Source: Chersky-806 sp038252255
GTDB taxonomy: Bacteria > Actinomycetota > Acidimicrobiia > IMCC26256 > JAENVU01
Assembly: GCA_038252255.1 (NCBI GenBank)
Contig: JBBSAM010000020.1
Location: 23,605 to 87,604 of the forward strand
Reading direction: 5' to 3'
DNA: 64,000 nt
The notes below the pieces were generated by a model. It made no database searches. It was not told where the DNA came from and was given only the letters and a program-made list of their open reading frames with translations. A program made the position numbers and the translations under genes. Shown piece by piece: positions 25,883-33,728 of this stretch (its first letter is position 1; every line of letters begins with the position of its first letter).

Positions 25883-26302
25883 CTATTCGCCGATGAGCTG
25901 GACCACGACCCGACGCGTCCGCGGACGGTCGTCGAAGTCTACGCAGACGATCTTCTGCCAGACCCCGAGCACGAGCTCACCGCCGGCTATCGGGATCGTC
26001 ACGGACGGGCCGATGAGCGCGGCGCGCGCGTGGCTGTGCCCGTTCGTGTCCGCGTTGCGCTCGTTGTGCTCCCACCGGTTGTCCTCGGGTGCGATGCGTT
26101 CCAGGACGGCGTTGAGATCGGCGTTGCAACCCGGCTCGCACTCGATGGTCGTCATGCCGCAGGTGGAGTGGGCGACGAACACGGTGCAGAGCCCGTCGGC
26201 GATGCCCGCGTTGTCGATCGCCTTCTGCGCTTGTGCCGTGAGGTCGATGACCTCGCCGTGGCCCTGCGTGTCGAGCGACAGCTCCTCATACCGTGCCTGC
26301 AT
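25883..26302 (-). CDS. YjbQ family (UPF0047) protein
   Basis: 139 residues. Family blocks 'GLCTVFVAHSTCGMTTIECEPG', 'HARAALIGPSVTIPI' and 'LGVWQKIVCVDFDDRPRTR' are all present, with the conserved His and Cys residues. The E. coli homologue has weak thiamine-phosphate synthase activity, and the family fold is a small trimeric barrel; the physiological role is uncertain. Convergent with the small zinc-ribbon gene, 3 nt apart. Confidence 0.92.
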   Translation of the reverse strand: MQARYEELSLDTQGHGEVIDLTAQAQKAIDNAGIADGLCTVFVAHSTCGMTTIECEPGCNADLNAVLERIAPEDNRWEHNERNADTNGHSHARAALIGPSVTIPIAGGELVLGVWQKIVCVDFDDRPRTRRVVVQLIGE

Positions 26303-26401
26303 GACCCCCCAGTCACTCGCACGCGCTCGGCCGGTGTGCCGCTCGCGGCGAAGGGGTCATTCTATGGACCCCACCTCGCCCAGGCCGGTTGAGCAGAACC
26401 G

Positions 26402-27742
26402 ATGAGTGATCCGGTCGTGCCGCCGGTACCGGACGCTTTGCTCGGTCCGCTGCTCGAAGCCGCGAGCGAGGTGCTGCGGGACCTGGCACCCGAAGCTGTC
26501 CCCGCGTCGCTCCACGCTCTTCGTAGCTTCCACGCCAAGGGGATGGCGCGCGGCGCGGCCCGCCAGCAGCTGCGGAACGCGATAGAGGCAGATGACGGCT
26601 TTCGCAAGGCGGTCGTCGACCGGTTCCTCGACCGGCCCGAGGTGGCCGCGGCCCTGTCCGGGTGGGATGCGAGCGTCGCGCCGGCGCGCGTCGGCGAAGC
26701 GGCCGGACGCTCGGACCTCCCACTGCTCGCGTCGGCCTTGGTGGCCGCGCGTCCCGCGGGTTGGATGTTCGGACTCGGCCTTGCCGCGGCAACGTTCGAC
26801 CAGGCCCGCCGGGTGGGCGAGGCGGACGCGGCGCTCCGCGCGATCGAGGCGAGAGTGGCCCAGTCCGAAGAGGCGGGCCGGAGAGCCGAGGCCGCGAGGT
26901 CGGCGGCGGAGAACGACGTGACCCGCCTCGAGCGAGAGCTGCGTGAGGAACGGGGCGCGCGGCGCCTGCGCGAGGAGCAGGGACAACGCGCGATCGATGC
27001 CGCGCGGCGCCAGGTCGAAGAGGCGATGTCGGAGGGGGAGCGGCTGCAACGGGTGGCGGAGGCGGCCACGGCGCGCGAGCAGCGCATGGGCCAGAAGCTG
27101 CGCGTCGTCGAGGCGGAGCTGCGCGCCGCGCGGGACACTCGGACCGGCCCGGAGATCAGGTTGCGCGATCGCGATCTGCAGGCGCTCGTCGACGCGTCCG
27201 AGCTCGCGAAGCGACTGTCGAACGGACTGGGAGGCGTCGCCGATCGGGTGCGGTTGTTGCGCGCCTCCACGCCACCGCCGGCATCGAAACGGGAGCGCCG
27301 GACCGGCTTCCGAGTGCCATCCGGGCTGCGCGCGGACGCGCCCGAGGCGGTGGAGGCGATGCTGCGCACGCAGGGTGCGGTCGTCGTCATCGACGGTTAC
27401 AACGTCACGAAGCAGGCGTGGCCCGAGCTGTCCCTGTCCGAGCAGCGTGACCGGTTGGTCAGCGCGCTCGCGGCGTTGCACGCCCGCACCGGCTGCGACG
27501 CAACGGTCGTGTTCGACGGCGCAGATGTCGGGCCCACCGCGGAACGCCGTCCCGGGGTGCGCGTGCGATTCTCGGCTGCGGGTGAGGAGGCCGACGCGGT
27601 GGTGGTGCGCGAAGTCGCCGCGCTTCCGCCGGCGGTGCCCGTGCTCGTCGTCTCCTCGGACCACGAGGTACGGGACCAGTCCGAGGCCGAGGGCGCGACG
27701 GTGGTCGCTTCGGATGCCTTCGTGCGGGCGATGCGCGCCTGA
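26402..27742 (+). CDS. Coiled-coil NYN-domain (YacP-like) putative ribonuclease
   Basis: 446 residues. An N-terminal helical region (about 10-130) precedes a long coiled coil (about 140-240) rich in Glu, Arg and Ala. The C-terminal 130 residues form a NYN/PIN-like domain: 'VVVIDGYNVTKQAW' (first Asp), 'VVFDGADVG' (second acidic site), 'EEADAVVVREV' and 'VLVVSSDHEVRDQSE' (last Asp). YacP/Rae1-type NYN proteins are endoribonucleases linked to ribosome-bound or structured RNA. The long coiled-coil arm is the actinobacterial form and may mediate oligomerisation. Confidence 0.85.
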   Translation: MSDPVVPPVPDALLGPLLEAASEVLRDLAPEAVPASLHALRSFHAKGMARGAARQQLRNAIEADDGFRKAVVDRFLDRPEVAAALSGWDASVAPARVGEAAGRSDLPLLASALVAARPAGWMFGLGLAAATFDQARRVGEADAALRAIEARVAQSEEAGRRAEAARSAAENDVTRLERELREERGARRLREEQGQRAIDAARRQVEEAMSEGERLQRVAEAATAREQRMGQKLRVVEAELRAARDTRTGPEIRLRDRDLQALVDASELAKRLSNGLGGVADRVRLLRASTPPPASKRERRTGFRVPSGLRADAPEAVEAMLRTQGAVVVIDGYNVTKQAWPELSLSEQRDRLVSALAALHARTGCDATVVFDGADVGPTAERRPGVRVRFSAAGEEADAVVVREVAALPPAVPVLVVSSDHEVRDQSEAEGATVVASDAFVRAMRA

Positions 27743-27746
27743 GGAG

Positions 27747-29267
27747 CTACGAGCAGACGGTCCCGGGGGGTGGGAGCGCGAGGTCCACGAGATAGGCGTC
27801 GACCTTGCTCCGGATGCAGGAGCTGGAGAAGTACGCGACGTGCCCGGTGCCGTTGCGGGTCAACAGCGCTGCCTGATCGAAGTGCGACGCGACGTCCTGC
27901 GCCCACGCGTACGGGGTAGCCGGGTCGTCCGTGGTCCCGATCACGAGCGCGGGCGGTGCTCCGGGCGCCTGCACCGCGTGCGGCTCCCGGCTCGGCGGGG
28001 CTTCCCACGTGGCGCACATCGCGCCCGCCCAGGCGAGGTAGGGGCCGAAGTGCCGGGCTCGGAGTGCGGCCTGCGCGGCGAGCGCGGGGTAGTGGGTCAC
28101 GTCGGTGTCGACCGGGTGATCGAGGCAGTTGATCGCGTTCGACGCGTCCGAGTTGATCGTCGATCCCGATGTCTCGCCGAGGTAGCTGCGCGTGATGTCG
28201 AGGATCGGCCCCCCGTCGCCGCGTTCTGCTGCGCCGAGGGCCTGGCCGAGTGAGCCCCAGCGCGAGCGGCTGTACAGCCGGCTGAACAGCGCGGAGTACA
28301 GCTCGCTGACCCCGACGATGGCACCGTTGCCGGCCGGGAGCGGCTGCGCGCGAATTCGTTGGATCAGCCGATCGAGCGCATCGGGGAGCGGGATGCCCGG
28401 TTGCCAGGCGCAGCTGCTCCCGCACGCGGCGAAGAACCCGTCGAGCTGCTGCTGGAACCCGACTGCCTGCGCCATCCACAGCTCGAAGCTCGGAAGCGCG
28501 CCGTCGATGACGCCGTCCAGCACCAACGCGCGTACGTGCGTGGGGTACAGATCGGCGTAGGTGGCGCCGAGCAGCGTGCCGTACGAGATGCCGAGGAAGG
28601 TGAGGCGCTCGTCACCGAGAGCCTTGCGCAGCTGGTCCAGGTCGCGGGCGACATCGGTCGTCCCGATCCGGCCGAGCAGGGCGCCGGCCCGTTGCGCGCA
28701 CGCCTGCGCATAGCCGCGGTCGGCATCGATCAGCGCGGTGCGACCCGCCGGCGTCACCGGCACCGGATCGACCTTGGCGCCGGTCCCGGAGCCGCCGGTG
28801 CCGGGGTCCGAGCAGTGGAGGCCGCCGCTGTTCCCGACCCCGCGGGGGTCCATCTCGACGATGTCGAAGCGTGCCTTCACGGTCGGCGTGAGGACACCGA
28901 GATCCCGGCCGAGCAGCTGGGTGCCCGCCTCGCCGGGGCCGCCGGGGTTGATCACGAGCGACCCGATCCGGTGGGCCGGATCCGTGGCCCGGCGCCGGAC
29001 GAGCGCGATCGGGATGGTCGCCGCACGCGGGTGCGCGTAGTCGAGCGGGACGGTGAGCGTCGCGCATTCGTTCCCGCCGCACGGGTTCCACACCTGGGGG
29101 GGTGGGTCGGGTGCGGGCTCCGTCGTCGTGGTGGTCGGCGGCGCGACGGTGGTGGTCGTGGCCGGTTGCGACCGGCGCGACGTTTGTGAGGAATCATCGC
29201 CGCCGTTGCATCCGACCGCGACCAAGGCGACGAGCAAGCTGATCACGCTCACCCGTCGCCGTGTCAC
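27747..29267 (-). CDS. Exported alpha/beta hydrolase, TAP-like (tripeptidyl-aminopeptidase family) lipoprotein
   Basis: 506 residues. A lipobox-like N-terminus ending 'ALVAVGC' and a Thr/Pro-rich linker (about 25-55) indicate an exported, lipid-anchored protein. The hydrolase domain shows 'LVINPGGPGEAG' (oxyanion loop), 'EMDPRGVGNS', nucleophile elbow 'GISYGT' (Ser near 238) and a C-terminal TAP-type block 'GTTDDPATPYAWAQ' (Asp) with 'NGTGHVAY' (His). Related Streptomyces enzymes release N-terminal tripeptides or act on esters/amides; the substrate is not known. It appears leaderless: TACGAT lies 7 nt upstream. Confidence 0.9.
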   Translation of the reverse strand: MTRRRVSVISLLVALVAVGCNGGDDSSQTSRRSQPATTTTVAPPTTTTTEPAPDPPPQVWNPCGGNECATLTVPLDYAHPRAATIPIALVRRRATDPAHRIGSLVINPGGPGEAGTQLLGRDLGVLTPTVKARFDIVEMDPRGVGNSGGLHCSDPGTGGSGTGAKVDPVPVTPAGRTALIDADRGYAQACAQRAGALLGRIGTTDVARDLDQLRKALGDERLTFLGISYGTLLGATYADLYPTHVRALVLDGVIDGALPSFELWMAQAVGFQQQLDGFFAACGSSCAWQPGIPLPDALDRLIQRIRAQPLPAGNGAIVGVSELYSALFSRLYSRSRWGSLGQALGAAERGDGGPILDITRSYLGETSGSTINSDASNAINCLDHPVDTDVTHYPALAAQAALRARHFGPYLAWAGAMCATWEAPPSREPHAVQAPGAPPALVIGTTDDPATPYAWAQDVASHFDQAALLTRNGTGHVAYFSSSCIRSKVDAYLVDLALPPPGTVCS

Positions 29268-29274
29268 CGCCGTG

Positions 29275-29280
29275 ATCGTA
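29275..29280 (-). promoter_or_regulatory. Putative -10 element (TACGAT) of TAP-like hydrolase gene
   Basis: On the minus strand TACGAT fits TANNNT and lies exactly 7 nt before the GTG at 29267; no ribosome binding site is seen. Confidence 0.45.
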
Positions 29281-29297
29281 CCGGCGGACGTTCTCTG

Positions 29298-29732
29298 CTA
29301 GCTCGCGCCGACCCCGCACGAGCAGCTGCTGCCGGGACCTTCGGCGCGGACCTCGGAACGCTGCGGGTCCTCGACGTCCGAGAGCACCGTGTAGATCTCC
29401 CATGGTGCGCCATCCGGATCGTCGACCCACACCTTGTCCTGCACCGCGTAGCAGCAAGACACGTTGTCCTCGGTCGCGGTGTCGAGGCCCACGTCGCTCA
29501 GCCGGGCCGTGGCCTGTGTCACCTCGTCCGTCGTCGCAACCTCCACCCCGAGGTGGTTGAGCGTGCCGCCGGTCTCGCTCTCGAGCAGCACCAGCTTGAG
29601 CGGCGGCTCGGTGACGGCGAAGTTCGCGTACCCAGGTCGACGCTTGGCCGGCTCGGTGGCGAAGAGCTTGGAGTAGAAGGCGACGGCGGCGTCGAGGTCG
29701 GAGACGTTGAGGGCGAGCTGGACTCTGGACAC
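29298..29732 (-). CDS. ArsI/CadI-family VOC metalloprotein
   Basis: 144 residues of the vicinal-oxygen-chelate fold. 'RVQLALNVSDLDAAVAFY', 'PGYANFAV', 'GTLNHLGVEV' (His60), the vicinal Cys pair 'SCCYAVQDKVWV' (Cys93-Cys94) and 'WEIYTVL' (Glu112) match the cadmium-induced CadI / C-As lyase ArsI family. ArsI proper uses His, His and Glu as metal ligands; here residue 5 is Gln, the CadI-like variant, so true C-As lyase activity is uncertain. A second Cys cluster ('SSCSCG') is at the C-terminus. Divergent from the rest of the arsenic genes across two operator-like palindromes. Confidence 0.88.
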   Translation of the reverse strand: MSRVQLALNVSDLDAAVAFYSKLFATEPAKRRPGYANFAVTEPPLKLVLLESETGGTLNHLGVEVATTDEVTQATARLSDVGLDTATEDNVSCCYAVQDKVWVDDPDGAPWEIYTVLSDVEDPQRSEVRAEGPGSSCSCGVGAS

Positions 29733-29755
29733 GGTGGTTCCTCCTGGGTGAACAC

Positions 29756-29771
29756 ATCGATCAGTGTCGAT
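29756..29771. promoter_or_regulatory. ArsR-type operator-like palindrome 1
   Basis: ATCGA-N6-TCGAT is a perfect 5-6-5 dyad in the divergent region between the arsI/cadI-like and tauD-like genes. ArsR/SmtB repressors bind 12-2-12-type or shorter dyads of this form in metal-resistance promoters. It lies between the minus-strand promoter and its ribosome binding site. Confidence 0.5.
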
Positions 29772-29785
29772 ACCTTGCCACGAGC

Positions 29786-29801
29786 ATAGATGGATGTCAA
29801 T
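29786..29801. promoter_or_regulatory. ArsR-type operator-like palindrome 2
   Basis: ATAGA-N6-TCAAT is an imperfect dyad (one mismatched pair). On the minus strand it contains TTGACA, a good -35 for the arsI/cadI-like gene, so a bound repressor would block polymerase directly. It is the same ATYGA-type half-site as palindrome 1. Confidence 0.4.
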
Positions 29802-29833
29802 ATGTTCTTCGTGACCTCGACCGGGAGCCCGAG

Positions 29834-30625
29834 ATGACCGCCACCGTGCCCGTGAAGCCGCCGTTGGAGGTCCCCGCGGCCTGGCTGGGATCGGAGCTGG
29901 CCGGCCGGCCGGACTGGATCCACGAGCTCAGCGGTCCCGAGATCGCCGAGCTGGACGCCGCGTTGGAGCAGGTGCGTGACCGCGGGCCGGCACTGCACGA
30001 CATCGACCGTTCGGCGTTCCCGTTGCCGACCCTGGCCCCGACGATCGACTCGTGGGCCGAGGAGCTCGACGCGGGTCGGGGCTTCGTGCTCGTGAGGGGA
30101 CTTCCGGTTCACCGCTATACCGGGGCCGAGGCGAGCGTCGTCTACTGGGGAGTGGGCCAGCACCTCGGAGTACCGGTGTCGCAGAACACCGCCGGCGACC
30201 TGCTCGGTCACGTGCGCGACACCGGCGCGGATCCGAGCGACCCGTCGGTCCGGCTCTACCGGACCCGGGCCGCGCAGCCGTATCACACCGACGGCTCGGA
30301 CGTGGTCGGGCTCTTGTACATCCGCTTCTACATCGAGCAGGCGCAGCGTCACCAAGACGTACCCCGGCTGACGCCGCGCCAGGTCGAGCTGCTCGACCTG
30401 ATCGACGAGATCGCCGCGTCCCCACGGTTCCATCTGGACATGGAGTTCCTTCCGGGCGACATGCAATGGCTCTCCAATGCCGTGATCCTGCACGGTCGGA
30501 CCGCGTACGAAGACGATCCCGGCGCGCCGCGGCACCTCCTGCGACTGTGGCTCACGTTGCATCGCCACGCGCATCCGGTCGACGGTGGAATCGGTGGCAT
30601 CCCGACCAAGGAGATCTCCTCATGA
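29834..30625 (+). CDS. TauD/TfdA-type Fe(II)/2-oxoglutarate dioxygenase-like protein, internally shortened
   Basis: 263 residues; related proteins are usually about 330. The N-terminal half is normal and ends in the iron-binding 'PYHTDGSDVVGLL' (His151, Asp153). It then jumps directly at about residue 162 to 'IRFYIEQAQRHQDVPRLT', which in relatives lies some 60-70 residues later, and continues with the distal His block 'VILHGRTAYED' (His220) and 'RHLLRLWL' (2-oxoglutarate Arg). All metal ligands survive but a central beta segment is missing. Its stop overlaps the start of the ArsR gene (ATGA), so they are one operon. Function in metal resistance is unknown. Confidence 0.82.
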   Translation: MTATVPVKPPLEVPAAWLGSELAGRPDWIHELSGPEIAELDAALEQVRDRGPALHDIDRSAFPLPTLAPTIDSWAEELDAGRGFVLVRGLPVHRYTGAEASVVYWGVGQHLGVPVSQNTAGDLLGHVRDTGADPSDPSVRLYRTRAAQPYHTDGSDVVGLLYIRFYIEQAQRHQDVPRLTPRQVELLDLIDEIAASPRFHLDMEFLPGDMQWLSNAVILHGRTAYEDDPGAPRHLLRLWLTLHRHAHPVDGGIGGIPTKEISS

Positions 30626-30969
30626 CCGCTCCCTCAGCCACCACCGCCGCGCCGACCGAGGTCTGTTGCGCGCCGGTTCTCCGGGCGCCCCTCGGGGAGA
30701 CCGATGCCGAAGAGGTCGCGGCGGCGTTCAAGGTCCTCGCCGATCCGGTCCGGCTGCGACTCCTGAGCCTGATCGCGTCGCGTGACGGGGAGACCTGTGC
30801 GTGTGAGCTCGTCGACGTGCTCGACCGGAAGCAGCCGACGATCAGCCACCACCTCTCGGTGCTGCACGACGCCGGCCTCCTCACGCGTGAGAAGCGGGGG
30901 CGCTGGGTGTGGTACCGGATCGTGCCCGAGCGGCTGGCCGCGCTGCGCGATTCGCTCGCCCCGCGCTGA
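30622..30969 (+). CDS. arsR: ArsR-family metalloregulator 1
   Basis: 115 residues. A winged-helix repressor: 'FKVLADPVRLRLLSLI', metal site 'ETCACELVDVL' (Cys59 and Cys61 in the alpha-3/DNA-recognition helix), 'QPTISHHLSVLHDAGLL' recognition helix and 'GRWVWYRI' wing. An extra Cys pair at 15-16 ('EVCCAPV') could supply the third thiolate for As(III), a known arrangement in actinobacterial ArsR. The ATG overlaps the stop of the TauD-like gene. Confidence 0.93.
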   Translation: MTAPSATTAAPTEVCCAPVLRAPLGETDAEEVAAAFKVLADPVRLRLLSLIASRDGETCACELVDVLDRKQPTISHHLSVLHDAGLLTREKRGRWVWYRIVPERLAALRDSLAPR

Positions 30970-31003
30970 AGTCACCTGCCGTTCACTTGCGTCGGGCATC
31001 TGA

Positions 31004-31019
31004 ATCAATCAAGATTGAT
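31004..31019. promoter_or_regulatory. ArsR-type operator overlapping the start of arsR2
   Basis: ATCAATC-AA-GATTGAT is a perfect 7-2-7 dyad, equivalent to ATCAA-N6-TTGAT. It lies just after the arsR1 stop and overlaps the ATG of the second ArsR gene (31018), so repressor binding would block transcription or its start. It suggests that arsR2, the aquaporin, arsC and downstream genes form an autoregulated unit. Confidence 0.6.
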
Positions 31020-31338
31020 GCAGATGAGCACCAAGACGAAGGTCCAGGGCCCGCCGCCGGCGTTGGTCGCGCTTGCCGATCCGCTGCGCTGGCGGATCGT
31101 GCAGCTCCTCGAGCGCGAGGAGCTCTGCGTCTGCCATCTCGTCGACGAGCTCGATGCCGCCCAGCCGCTCGTGAGCCATCACCTCAAGGTGCTGCGGGAC
31201 GCGGGGCTCGTCGCGGGGGAGCGCTGGAGCTACTGGACCTACTACCGGCTCGTGCCGGACGCCTTGGCTGAGCTGTCCGAGCATCTGAGCCTGGCCGGCG
31301 GCGCCCAGCCGGCGCCCGAACGTCGACCCTGCTGCTGA
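31018..31338 (+). CDS. arsR: ArsR-family metalloregulator 2
   Basis: 106 residues from the ATG at 31018 (a further ATG is at 31024). 'LVALADPLRWRIVQLL', metal site 'EELCVCHLVDEL' (Cys37, Cys39), 'QPLVSHHLKVLRDAGLV' and 'SYWTYYRL' wing identify the classical ArsR/SmtB type with the CxCxxD-like arsenic site. It ends in a Cys-Cys pair. Its stop shares one base with the aquaporin start (TGATG). It is more like the ordinary arsenite-responsive ArsR than the first one, so the two may sense different forms. Confidence 0.93.
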   Translation: MQMSTKTKVQGPPPALVALADPLRWRIVQLLEREELCVCHLVDELDAAQPLVSHHLKVLRDAGLVAGERWSYWTYYRLVPDALAELSEHLSLAGGAQPAPERRPCC

Positions 31339-32096
31339 TGGAAGCCCCGCTCGCCCGGCGCGCGCTCGCCGAGCTCATCGGCTCGATGCTGCTGGTCGCG
31401 GTCGTCGTCGGGTCTGGCATCGCGGCGCAACGGCTCTCACCGGCCGACGTGGGACTGCAGCTCTTCGAGAACGCTGCGGCAACTGCTGCCGGTCTCATCG
31501 CGATCATCCTGGCGGTCGGACCGGTGTCGGGCGCGCACCTGAATCCGGTGGTGAGCCTGGCGGATCGAGTGTTCGGCGGCATCTCGACCCGCGACCTCGG
31601 CGCGTACGTCGCCGCGCAGATCGCCGGCGCATCGCTCGGGTGCGTGCTCGCCAACCTGATGTACGAGATCCCGGCGATCGACCTCTCGACCAAGACACGG
31701 TCGGGTGGCGGGCTGTGGCTGGCCGAGGCCGTCGCCACCGCCGGGCTCCTGCTCGTGATCTTCGGAGTGGTGCGCTCCGGACGCGGTTCGGTCGCGCCGT
31801 TTGCGGTCGGTGCGTACATCGGCGCCGCGTACTTCTTCACCTCTTCCACCAGCTTCGCCAATCCCGCGGTCACGGTCGGCCGGATGTTCTCGAACACCTT
31901 CGCCGGCATCGACCCGACCGATGTTCCGGGCTTCATCGCCTTCCAGCTCGTCGGCGCGGCGATCGCGATCGGGTTGGTGCGCCTGCTCTACCCGGACATC
32001 GCCCGTGACCTCCCGGACCTGATCGTGTCGCACCACGAAGACGGGAATGGACAGCGCGTCGAGCGCAAGGCGCCGAATGAAGGGAAGCGCCGATGA
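31338..32096 (+). CDS. Aquaporin/MIP-family channel of the arsenic operon
   Basis: 252 residues, six membrane helices and two half-helix loops. The first pore motif is 'HLNPVVS' (NPV instead of NPA, 69-71), the second 'FANPAVTVGR' (NPA at 175-177). The residue after the second NPA is Val rather than the usual selectivity-filter Arg, which would widen the pore for larger neutral solutes. In some rhizobia and actinobacteria such a channel (AqpS type) replaces ArsB and lets As(OH)3 made by ArsC leave the cell; that is the likely role here, as no ArsB or Acr3 is in the island. Confidence 0.9.
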   Translation: MEAPLARRALAELIGSMLLVAVVVGSGIAAQRLSPADVGLQLFENAAATAAGLIAIILAVGPVSGAHLNPVVSLADRVFGGISTRDLGAYVAAQIAGASLGCVLANLMYEIPAIDLSTKTRSGGGLWLAEAVATAGLLLVIFGVVRSGRGSVAPFAVGAYIGAAYFFTSSTSFANPAVTVGRMFSNTFAGIDPTDVPGFIAFQLVGAAIAIGLVRLLYPDIARDLPDLIVSHHEDGNGQRVERKAPNEGKRR

Positions 32097-32722
32097 GCCT
32101 GGCCGACCGAGTAGCGATCTCAGGGATCGTGGGCCGGCTCAGCGCGGAGTTCCTCGGCGTGTTCTCGCCCGAGACGCTCGACCGCTACGTCTCGAAGTCA
32201 TGGGAGCAGCTCTCCACCACCGCCAAGGTGCCGGCGTTCTTGCCGGTGCTGGCCGAACGATTCGCTCGTGAACGTCTCCGAGCCCTTGCTCAAGCTGAAG
32301 GAGTCCTCGTGTCCGACGTACCGGAGATCCTCTTTGTCTGCGTCCACAATGCCGGTCGATCGCAGATGGCGGCGGCGCTCTTGGACTGGCGCGCGGACGG
32401 GCGTGTCCACGTCCGATCCGCGGGCAGCGCGCCGGCCGGCGAGATCAATCCCGCGGTGGTCGTTGCGATGGAGGAGCTCGGTCTGGACCTGGCGAAGGAG
32501 TTCCCGAAGCCCTTGACGGATGAGGTGGTTCGCGCCGCGGACGTCGTCATCACGATGGGCTGTGGAGACGCCTGCCCGATCTATCCGGGGAAGCGCTACC
32601 TCGACTGGGAGCTCGACGATCCGGCGGGCAGGAGCGTCGAAGAGGTCCGAGCGATCCGCGATGAGATCGACCTTCGGGTCCAGCAGCTCCTTTCCGAAGT
32701 CTCCGGCGCGTCGACCTCGTAG
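32093..32722 (+). CDS. arsC: Arsenate reductase ArsC (LMW-phosphatase fold) with N-terminal helical domain
   Basis: 209 residues. Residues 75-205 are the low-molecular-weight-phosphatase-type reductase: 'FVCVHNAGRSQMA' (Cys83-x5-Arg89 P-loop), 'SAGSAPA', 'ITMGCGDACPIYPG' (resolving Cys157 or Cys161) and 'DWELDDPAGR' (general-acid Asp). The first 70 residues form a three-helix bundle ('FLGVFSPETLDRYVSKSW...'), the extension seen in actinobacterial arsenate reductases. It converts arsenate to arsenite, probably with mycothiol or thioredoxin. The ATG overlaps the aquaporin stop (ATGA). Confidence 0.93.
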   Translation: MSLADRVAISGIVGRLSAEFLGVFSPETLDRYVSKSWEQLSTTAKVPAFLPVLAERFARERLRALAQAEGVLVSDVPEILFVCVHNAGRSQMAAALLDWRADGRVHVRSAGSAPAGEINPAVVVAMEELGLDLAKEFPKPLTDEVVRAADVVITMGCGDACPIYPGKRYLDWELDDPAGRSVEEVRAIRDEIDLRVQQLLSEVSGASTS

Positions 32723-32746
32723 GCCCACGGTGAGCGTGTCGCCCTG

Positions 32747-33058
32747 ATGGCATCGTCACGAGAGCATCCGCCGATCGTCTGCACGCTGGACACGGGGAGC
32801 ATGCCCGCGCGGCTCGCGGCCTGGCAGGCGATCCTCGAGCGGGTACGAGCTCGCACCACGGTGGCCGACGGGGCCCTCCGCATCGAGCTCGACGACGACG
32901 TCGACCGCGCGGAGCTCGTGCGGCTGGCGGCGGCTGAGCACGAGTGCTGCACGTTCCTCTCCTTTGCGATCACCGTCGACGGTCGCGGCACCGGGTTGGA
33001 GGTTCGAGCGCCGGAAGAGGCGATGCCGGTCGTTACGGCGCTCTTCGGCGCGACCTGA
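32747..33058 (+). CDS. Small Cys-containing protein of metal-resistance context
   Basis: 103 residues. A 'CTLDTGSMPARLAAWQAIL' start, a charged helix and the block 'AAAEHECCTFLSFAI' (vicinal Cys pair next to a His) are the visible features. Proteins with this pattern recur next to arsenic and mercury genes in actinobacteria and are of unknown function; the Cys12 and Cys-Cys pair could bind a thiophilic metal. It begins 24 nt after arsC on the same strand and probably belongs to the operon. Confidence 0.8.
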   Translation: MASSREHPPIVCTLDTGSMPARLAAWQAILERVRARTTVADGALRIELDDDVDRAELVRLAAAEHECCTFLSFAITVDGRGTGLEVRAPEEAMPVVTALFGAT

Positions 33059-33074
33059 CCGAGGCCTACGAGGC

Positions 33075-33560
33075 CTACGAGTGCTGCGGGTCGCGGCGGC
33101 GGCGCAACGCAGCGGAGCACACCGGCCGGACCGGCGCGCGGTTCGGCCGCGCGCGGGTGCACCGGGCGGCGGGTCGCGTGGGACCGGGCCGCGTCCCGTT
33201 GCCGTGGCGAGGCCGAGTGATGCGCCGCGTCCGGCAACGCCGTCCGCGAGCAGCCGGTGCCACGACGATCGTCGGGTTGACGACGAGATCGTCGAGATCG
33301 GCGAGCGCCTCCAGGCTCATGACGAGCGCGACGATGCTCAGGCACCCACCGAGCGCGATGAGCAGCAGGGAGCCGTCGATGAGGCCGGGGAGCAGCGGGA
33401 TCACGACCAGCAACCACATGACGACGAAGGCCGTGAGGGATTCGGGTGCGACCACTTCGTCCGGCTCGTGGTGCCAGAGCTCGTGGCCGGTCACGGTTGC
33501 AGCGAAAGGGGGAGGATCGCCATCGGCGGCACCGTACGATGCGCGGCGCGGCGATCCCAT
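33075..33560 (-). CDS. Possible two-helix membrane protein
   Basis: 161 residues from the ATG at 33560. Residues 40-90 hold two hydrophobic segments ('LTAFVVMWLLVVIPLLPGLI' and a second ending 'VALVMSLEALADL'), preceded by His/Glu-rich 'HELWHHEPDE'. The C-terminal third is an Arg/Pro-rich run of low complexity and may not be translated in this form. The opposite strand is also open here, but its products look non-coding. Moderate to weak call; no family recognised. Confidence 0.42.
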   Translation of the reverse strand: MGSPRRASYGAADGDPPPFAATVTGHELWHHEPDEVVAPESLTAFVVMWLLVVIPLLPGLIDGSLLLIALGGCLSIVALVMSLEALADLDDLVVNPTIVVAPAARGRRCRTRRITRPRHGNGTRPGPTRPAARCTRARPNRAPVRPVCSAALRRRRDPQHS

Positions 33561-33728
33561 CTCTGTTACCGGGTATTCACCGGTTCGTGGCCGAGTCTCC
33601 TTCCGGTCCGGCAGATCCCGCGCGAAGCATGCAGGCCGGGATATCGGGTTCCGGCTCGCCTCCGAGTCTTTTCCTCGGCCGTCGGACGTTCTATGGTGCC
33701 GATCTCATGTCGGCCAGCGGAGGGTCAC

